Below, piece after piece: positions 15,727 through 19,992 of a stretch of DNA of 19,992 bases (its first letter is position 1; each line of letters opens with the position of its first letter). This DNA comes from JACNLC01 sp964607375. GTDB taxonomy: Bacteria > Fidelibacterota > Marinisomatia > SCGC-AAA003-L08 > JACNLC01. The stretch covers positions 1 through 19,992 of the forward strand of contig CAZSJY010000034.1 in the NCBI GenBank assembly GCA_964607375.1. The letters are read 5' to 3'. The notes beneath the pieces are model-generated. The model saw only the letters and a program-made list of their open reading frames with translations. It searched no databases and was not told the origin of the DNA. The position numbers and the translations under genes are program-made.

Positions 15727-16758
15727 TTATTCTCCTAAAAATGAGCGTTCAATACCTATGATAATTCTGAAAGATGTTCCTACAATTCCAAGTGCAATGC
15801 CTATCATCAAAGCCCTTGCACCAGCGGTAGTTGGAATGTGGAATATCCAATCCTGTAAAATTGGTAAATAGAAAATCGCAGGTTGATCAACTTGCCAACC
15901 ATTTGTAAAGCCGAAAATTGTAACGATTATTAATCCAAAAAGGACAATTCCAAAAATTATTCTCCTATCTTTGAAAAGTGGACTGACTCCTGCACCAAGC
16001 CCTAAAACAAACAGATAAGCAATAAACCACCCACTTACTACAGAGCCGACTGGAACTCGACCAAGCATTAATATGATTCCTGCTACGAGCAATAGTGTTG
16101 CTTCAAAATTACGAATTCTAAATGCGCGATATGAAGCTGATGCTACAAAAAATGCTAAAAGTGCGAACATTGTAGCTGAAAGTGGAGTGAAAATATATTT
16201 AAAAATCCAATAAAATAAAGAACCCTCAGTTTGCAGGTGTGCTCCCCAGGGTTTTGGTGATATTGTAGTAATTCCACCAGCAGAAATCAATTCTTTAGCT
16301 AAGTTCTCTGCGCCACCTTCAGTTATGAAAATTGAAGGATACTCAAATTTTCCGTTTGACTTTTGCAAATTAAGTTTAACTGCGTCTTGAGTTAACTCTT
16401 CTATATTTTCGGAAATTACTTGAGCAATTCCATTAATATTTTTCTCATTAATTCCGGAAATTGTAACAGTATTGGCTCCTCTATACAGGAATCCAGCAAA
16501 TAGTGCAAAGAAAAATCCTAAAACAGCCAAAATACTATATTGCCAATTTTTCTTTTTTCTAATAATTTTTGTCATTTGCAATTTTAGTAGATTTAGTGCT
16601 CCTAAAAATATTGCAAAGGAAGCAATAATATCAAACCACTGTGTAGCATCATTGTCAACAAATTCTTGAACATTCTTTTGGGTTATAAAATGTCCGAATA
16701 ATGTCAATAATCCGACAATTATCACAATTAAAATTGGTATTCTTCTCTTTAAAAACAT
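15727..16758 (-). CDS. Polytopic membrane protein with extracytoplasmic loop, unknown function
   Basis: 343 residues. Three helices in the N-terminal third (about 7-25, 42-60, 74-92) are followed by a hydrophilic stretch of about 85 residues (95-180, containing EGGAENLAKELISAGG) that probably lies outside the membrane. About five more helices follow (183-206, 217-234, 239-258, 267-285, 313-333). RAFRIRNFEATLLLVAGIIL at 211-230 looks like a conserved core motif. An AAGGAGA ribosome site precedes the ATG. The gene starts after a 62-base gap with a hairpin, and its stop is one base before the next gene. Confidence 0.83.
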   Translation of the reverse strand: MFLKRRIPILIVIIVGLLTLFGHFITQKNVQEFVDNDATQWFDIIASFAIFLGALNLLKLQMTKIIRKKKNWQYSILAVLGFFFALFAGFLYRGANTVTISGINEKNINGIAQVISENIEELTQDAVKLNLQKSNGKFEYPSIFITEGGAENLAKELISAGGITTISPKPWGAHLQTEGSLFYWIFKYIFTPLSATMFALLAFFVASASYRAFRIRNFEATLLLVAGIILMLGRVPVGSVVSGWFIAYLFVLGLGAGVSPLFKDRRIIFGIVLFGLIIVTIFGFTNGWQVDQPAIFYLPILQDWIFHIPTTAGARALMIGIALGIVGTSFRIIIGIERSFLGE

Positions 16759-16782
16759 TAAATCTCCTTATCTGGTTTCCCG

Positions 16783-16804
16783 TAGAGTTCGCAAAGAACT
16801 TCTA
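16783..16804 (-). other. hairpin in the spacer inside the membrane-protein module
   Basis: In the 62-base gap, the largest within the seven-gene module, the RNA can fold TAGA(A)GTTC against GAACTCTA around the loop TTTGC, an eight-pair stem with one bulged base. No U-run follows. It could set relative expression of the upstream soluble-protein half and the downstream membrane half, by partial termination or RNA processing. The gap otherwise holds the ribosome site of the next gene. Confidence 0.4.
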
Positions 16805-16820
16805 TGGATTGTAAAATTCT

Positions 16821-17684
16821 CTAATTTGATGAGAATATTTTTAATATATCAAAATCCATCCAACCTGCTTGAAATAATCCATTTAGAATTAACACTAAAA
16901 TCATCGCGATCATTATGATAAATTTTACAATGTCCTGTCCTTTGATGCTACCAAGTAACTCGGATTTATCTGATAAATAAGCACTAGCAGTGAAAAATTC
17001 TTCTCCAATTAAAGTGTAGTCACAAGCCGTAACAAAAAACGGAATCTGTGAAGGTGAACCTGTTCCGGCAATCTGAATCGCTCCGATAGAATTTCCAGTT
17101 TCTGCAAGAATCAGAGATTCTGCATAAAATTTACCTTGATAAAAACACGCTGCTGGTTTTTCACGAAGCATAATTCCATCAACTCCAGCTGCATAAGCAA
17201 ATTGGTCGTCAGTTAGATAATGCACCATATCGTCGTAATACAAATCAGGCCTACCCTCTTTGAGATACGCTTCTCTACAAGTTTCTCTTCCTGCTTCCAT
17301 CACAATTGACTTTGATACAGGCACATTAATATCAGCTTCGTATCTTGCTGTCATACCGGAAACATGACCTAAAATTATCAGACCGGAAACAGTTTCAACT
17401 TGGTCCATATCAGAAATTCCAGGAACAAAAAGAACTGGTTTCCCCATTTCAGTTGCTCTACCAACTGCCTCTTCCATTGCTTTAAGTCCTGCAATTGGTC
17501 GCAAGAATATTGACTTTCCGCTTCTGGCTTGATCAATATAATAAATGATGACAAAAGATACTAAGAGAACCGCAACAAACATTGACTCTCTACCACCGAA
17601 GAAATATGGATGATCAAGTAAAAAGTAATACAAAAGGAGAAGAAATACAACAACTCCTGTTATGATAAATAATTTTTTATTCAT
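16821..17684 (-). CDS. DUF6754-type membrane protein
   Basis: 287 residues. Two N-terminal helices (about 4-23 and 34-50) precede a soluble domain of about 195 residues, and a C-terminal helix follows (about 252-272). The soluble domain carries conserved-looking stretches GKPVLFVPGISDMDQVETVS (81-100), LGHVSGMTARYEADINVPVS (105-124) and AETGNSIGAIQIAGTGSPSQ (194-213). I recognise this arrangement as the domain of unknown function DUF6754 from memory, not from a search. The domain probably faces the cytoplasm, since the basic DQARSGK segment follows helix 2. It lies four bases after the 92-residue gene. Confidence 0.8.
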   Translation of the reverse strand: MNKKLFIITGVVVFLLLLYYFLLDHPYFFGGRESMFVAVLLVSFVIIYYIDQARSGKSIFLRPIAGLKAMEEAVGRATEMGKPVLFVPGISDMDQVETVSGLIILGHVSGMTARYEADINVPVSKSIVMEAGRETCREAYLKEGRPDLYYDDMVHYLTDDQFAYAAGVDGIMLREKPAACFYQGKFYAESLILAETGNSIGAIQIAGTGSPSQIPFFVTACDYTLIGEEFFTASAYLSDKSELLGSIKGQDIVKFIIMIAMILVLILNGLFQAGWMDFDILKIFSSN

Positions 17685-17688
17685 TAGA

Positions 17689-17967
17689 TTAAACTTTCTT
17701 TTTTTTTACTTTCAAATCTTTTTCTATTCGTTCAATTTCTGTTATTAAAAATTCTACATTTTTTCTATTTTCGAGTAATTCAGCGAAGTTGTAAAACGAT
17801 TCAGAGCGTATAAATGCTGTGATAACAGGTCCAAAAAATACCAACATTTGGCTTCCCAGAAAAGAAACATATTTCCCAGTTTCTAAGAAAAATATCGCTG
17901 GGACTGTAAATCCTCTAATTACTATTTTTTGTGCAAATTTAGTTAATATTGCTCTATTTTCATCCAT
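17689..17967 (-). CDS. Small conserved protein with amphipathic/hydrophobic centre
   Basis: 92 residues. A basic N-terminal helix (FAQKIVIRGF) leads into a hydrophobic centre (TVPAIFFLETGKYVSFLGSQ at 21-40, then MLVFFGPVITAFI) and a charged C-terminal helix (NVEFLITEIERIEKDL) ending in a lysine run. It could be a peripheral or hairpin-inserted membrane subunit. The start ATG overlaps the upstream stop by one base (TAATG), so translation is coupled. The lysine run is coded by nine consecutive A residues (17707-17699). Function unknown. Confidence 0.8.
   Translation of the reverse strand: MDENRAILTKFAQKIVIRGFTVPAIFFLETGKYVSFLGSQMLVFFGPVITAFIRSESFYNFAELLENRKNVEFLITEIERIEKDLKVKKKKV
17699..17707 (-). 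other. A9 run near the end of the small-protein gene
   Basis: The mRNA has nine A residues six codons before the stop. Losing one base here, or a +1 slip, changes the reading to KKRKFNLMNKKLF, which runs into the DUF6754 frame without a stop and would fuse the two proteins. Direct reading supports the geometry; whether it happens is unknown. Confidence 0.4.
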
Positions 17968-19094
17968 TAATCAGTCATTATTAATTCAAGATTAGCTCTA
18001 GGAATTGTATGTACGCTTCCATCCTCAAATTCAATTTCTGCAACACGAGCCATTGTTTCTGATTCCATTTGTGTTAATGGTGGAGGAAGAGATTTCACTT
18101 TTCCAACAATTCCAAAATACGGAGCTCGGATAACCCTTACCAGAGAACCTTCAGATACTGAAATATCTATTTCCTTGATTAACTCTAGTTCAGCGGATTT
18201 TTCTTTAAATGGAATTATTATCTCCGGTCTGATGACTCCTGCCCTAATTTGAGTTGCACCATTAATAGCAGCAAAATCTCCTTCGTGAGTTTTGAGCAAG
18301 TCAAATGTTCTGTCAGCCATCGAAATTTTGCCAAACCCCTCAGTGATAATCAGTGTGGTTATTAACTCTTCGGAACCTGTAATCGCCACACCGAGAGAAT
18401 ATCCCAAAATCTTAGATAAATCGTTGTAATTAAATCCACCAACCACTATTGCTGAAATTCCTATTTCCTGTGCTTTTTTAAAAGTTTCGAGCGTGATGTA
18501 AGAGCCACCAACTACTATTGAACCTGCAAGAGATTCATCAATTTTATCAGGAGTAAGTTCATCGTTTGGGGAATTAACTGCTAATTTAAGGTGACCTCTG
18601 TTTTCTCCTCCAATCCCCAAAATTCCTTGAATAAATGCTGCATCAGTTTTTACTACAAGACCTTCTTCAGGGATAACCTCCACCACTTCCCCTGATGTAT
18701 ATGCATCGACTTCAATCGGAATTGGAGGTTCAGATACTATTGCTTGACCGGTAACATCTGATACATTTGCAAGAGTACCATCAATTGGTGATTTTACTTG
18801 ACTTTTAAATAATCCGAAAATACCTTTGGTTTCTGCAATTATTTGATTTTTTTGGATTTCTTCGTCAATACTAGCTAGCATCATTTCGCTGACATTTTCC
18901 GCTTCAACATTGAGTAGTCTAGCAATATTTAACATTTGAACATTTCCGGGAATGTGTGTTGATGCCACCACATTTTCAGGTTTCACATTTTCACCAGTTT
19001 TCATATGGACTTTCCCTTTCAACGGAAGCTGGCGAATTTTTTCAACTGTGGTCCTATGTAAAACTTTGAGTCCTGGAGTATAAGTTCTTGACAT
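17967..19094 (-). CDS. Barrel-sandwich/KOW-like protein linked to MutL-type gene
   Basis: 375 residues, soluble, no signal peptide or membrane helix. The N-terminal part (about 25-150) reads as a barrel-sandwich (biotinyl/lipoyl-like) fold: GKVHMKTGENVKPENVVAST, then IIAETKG, VKSPIDGTLANVSDVTGQAI and SGEVVEVIPEEGLVVKT. It lacks the AMKM-type lysine motif for biotin or lipoate. A middle alpha/beta region (about 185-260) contains AGSIVVGGSYITLETFKKAQ. The C-terminus (about 314-372) resembles a KOW motif, with SLVRVIRAPYFGIVGKVKSLP and the typical FEDGSVHTIPRANLELI ending. The start overlaps the MutL-type stop by one base (TAATG). It may be a scaffold partner of that protein; function unknown. 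Confidence 0.82.
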   Translation of the reverse strand: MSRTYTPGLKVLHRTTVEKIRQLPLKGKVHMKTGENVKPENVVASTHIPGNVQMLNIARLLNVEAENVSEMMLASIDEEIQKNQIIAETKGIFGLFKSQVKSPIDGTLANVSDVTGQAIVSEPPIPIEVDAYTSGEVVEVIPEEGLVVKTDAAFIQGILGIGGENRGHLKLAVNSPNDELTPDKIDESLAGSIVVGGSYITLETFKKAQEIGISAIVVGGFNYNDLSKILGYSLGVAITGSEELITTLIITEGFGKISMADRTFDLLKTHEGDFAAINGATQIRAGVIRPEIIIPFKEKSAELELIKEIDISVSEGSLVRVIRAPYFGIVGKVKSLPPPLTQMESETMARVAEIEFEDGSVHTIPRANLELIMTD

Positions 19095-19992
19095 TATTTT
19101 TCTCCTTCCGTTGGATATTCATTGGAAATTGCTGACCACTCGATGAGTTTTGAAACTCGTTCTTCTGATTTATCGGATAAAGTAAAGGGTCTTCTTCCTC
19201 TTGCATCGAGGAAAATTCCAACATCACCACCGTAAATATCTGTATCTATTGGTTCATTTTTCCCGTTTCCAATATCGAGCCCTTTACCCGGAGTAAATTG
19301 AGCAGAAATCGGTTCATAAGGTGCTGGAATAAATTTGAATTCCCCAGGCATTAATTGACCTTTCTCTTTGCTTCCATCGGGAAGAATTATATTGTAATCG
19401 AGTACAGGTTTGCCTGATTTTTGCACTCCAATCGGAGCAATGCAACTACCTAAGCGAACCAAGCAATCTTTGTCAAATACTTCAACTGCGGCTTCTGGAT
19501 GAACTGTTGATAAGACCCCAAGTTGTGGCATCATAAAAATTGAATCCACAGCGAGTTGCGTAATACCTTCAGGTAAGAATGCATCAATCAGCATCCGTGC
19601 CGCTTGATGTCTTCGAGGTGCGTGAGATAAAACTCCACCAGAACCTACTAACAAATCGAGTTCCATCAAGTTAACCAATGTTTCCCCTGATGAGCTTTGG
19701 TCAAATGTATCTGAAATGGTTCGTTCTTTTTGCACACCTTTAAGTCCTACTGCAAACTCTTTATGTTGTTTGAACGATAATCGCAATGCTTCTCGAGCGA
19801 TGGCTTGCTCAATTTTCAAGTCTTTTAATGATTGTGGGATTGTCGTCGGGCGAATCATTTTGTTAGCAATACGATTATTTAGTTCTTCTTCTTCAATCTC
19901 AAATGGAACCCAACGCATTACATTTTTAATTCGAGCTTCTGCCAACACATTGCAAATAGAATAACTCATCCCTAAGTTAGCACTAACTGTTC
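19094..19992 (-). CDS. MutL/GlmL-type (glutamate mutase MutL family) protein, C-terminal part
   Basis: The frame is open to the window end, so the N-terminal ATPase half lies outside. About 298 residues are visible, beginning TVSANLGMSYSICNVLAEAR, a segment I recognise from the family. An ATG at 19969 falls inside this motif and is not the start. Further family-like stretches are NKMIRPTTIPQSL, EQAIAREALRLSFKQH, VGSGGVLSHAPRRHQAARML, DSIFMMPQLGVLSTVHPEAA and LVRLGSCIAPIG. The family belongs to the ASKHA (actin/Hsp70/sugar kinase) superfamily. Its namesake gene lies between the subunits of cobalamin-dependent glutamate mutase, perhaps as a reactivase. It is unrelated to DNA-repair MutL. Here it heads a run of membrane-protein genes, so its role is probably different. 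Confidence 0.85.
   Translation of the reverse strand, partial: TVSANLGMSYSICNVLAEARIKNVMRWVPFEIEEEELNNRIANKMIRPTTIPQSLKDLKIEQAIAREALRLSFKQHKEFAVGLKGVQKERTISDTFDQSSSGETLVNLMELDLLVGSGGVLSHAPRRHQAARMLIDAFLPEGITQLAVDSIFMMPQLGVLSTVHPEAAVEVFDKDCLVRLGSCIAPIGVQKSGKPVLDYNIILPDGSKEKGQLMPGEFKFIPAPYEPISAQFTPGKGLDIGNGKNEPIDTDIYGGDVGIFLDARGRRPFTLSDKSEERVSKLIEWSAISNEYPTEGEK

Noticed and set aside
19094..19969. MutL-type gene starting at ATG 19969
   Set aside because: The ATG lies inside the family-type segment SANLGMSYS and the frame stays open to the window end, so the gene is truncated by the window.
19094..19992. DNA mismatch repair MutL
   Set aside because: No GHKL ATPase or mismatch-repair motifs are visible; the sequence fits the unrelated glutamate mutase MutL/GlmL family.

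Overview
The window is a compact, AT-rich bacterial chromosome segment in which every gene I can support lies on the minus strand, so transcription runs from high to low coordinates. Gaps between genes are mostly 0-15 bases, with several stop/start overlaps, and no gap reaches 100 bases. The gene order thrS-infC-rpmI-rplT-pheS-pheT-zapA, the type of PheS motif 2, and clear Shine-Dalgarno sequences suggest a member of the Bacteroidota/Chlorobiota (FCB) group, perhaps an Ignavibacteria/Kapabacteria-like lineage. That assignment is inference only. There are no mobile elements, CRISPR arrays or phage genes.

In transcription order, the right end (19992 to about 14014) is a tight run of seven genes without an established function. 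They are the C-terminal part of a MutL/GlmL-type ASKHA-family protein (cut by the window end), a soluble protein with a barrel-sandwich-like N-terminus and a KOW-like C-terminus, a 92-residue small protein, a DUF6754-type membrane protein, a polytopic membrane protein with an extracytoplasmic loop, a protein with one large extracytoplasmic domain between two membrane helices, and a second polytopic membrane protein. Start/stop overlaps and tiny spacers make this look like one operon. It is the best candidate here for an undescribed membrane-associated system.

The middle (14005-7891) holds an orphan OppD/DppD-type ABC ATPase and an ALDH7-type aldehyde dehydrogenase (probably L-aminoadipate-semialdehyde/piperideine-6-carboxylate dehydrogenase). 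After a hairpin comes a 145-codon ORF that looks like a lysine 6-aminotransferase from which the whole PLP-binding large domain has been removed in frame. Then follow rsmI, tmk and a secreted S41 C-terminal processing peptidase.

The left part (7806-1) is a classic translation block: tRNA-Val(GAC), thrS, infC, rpmI (L35), rplT (L20), pheS, pheT, then zapA and folD, and a tRNA-Arg(TCG) cut by the window start. Two translational details stand out. infC appears to start at a rare AUA codon inside the end of thrS, behind a near-perfect Shine-Dalgarno. thrS itself begins only five bases after the tRNA-Val, which leaves no room for a ribosome binding site outside the tRNA.
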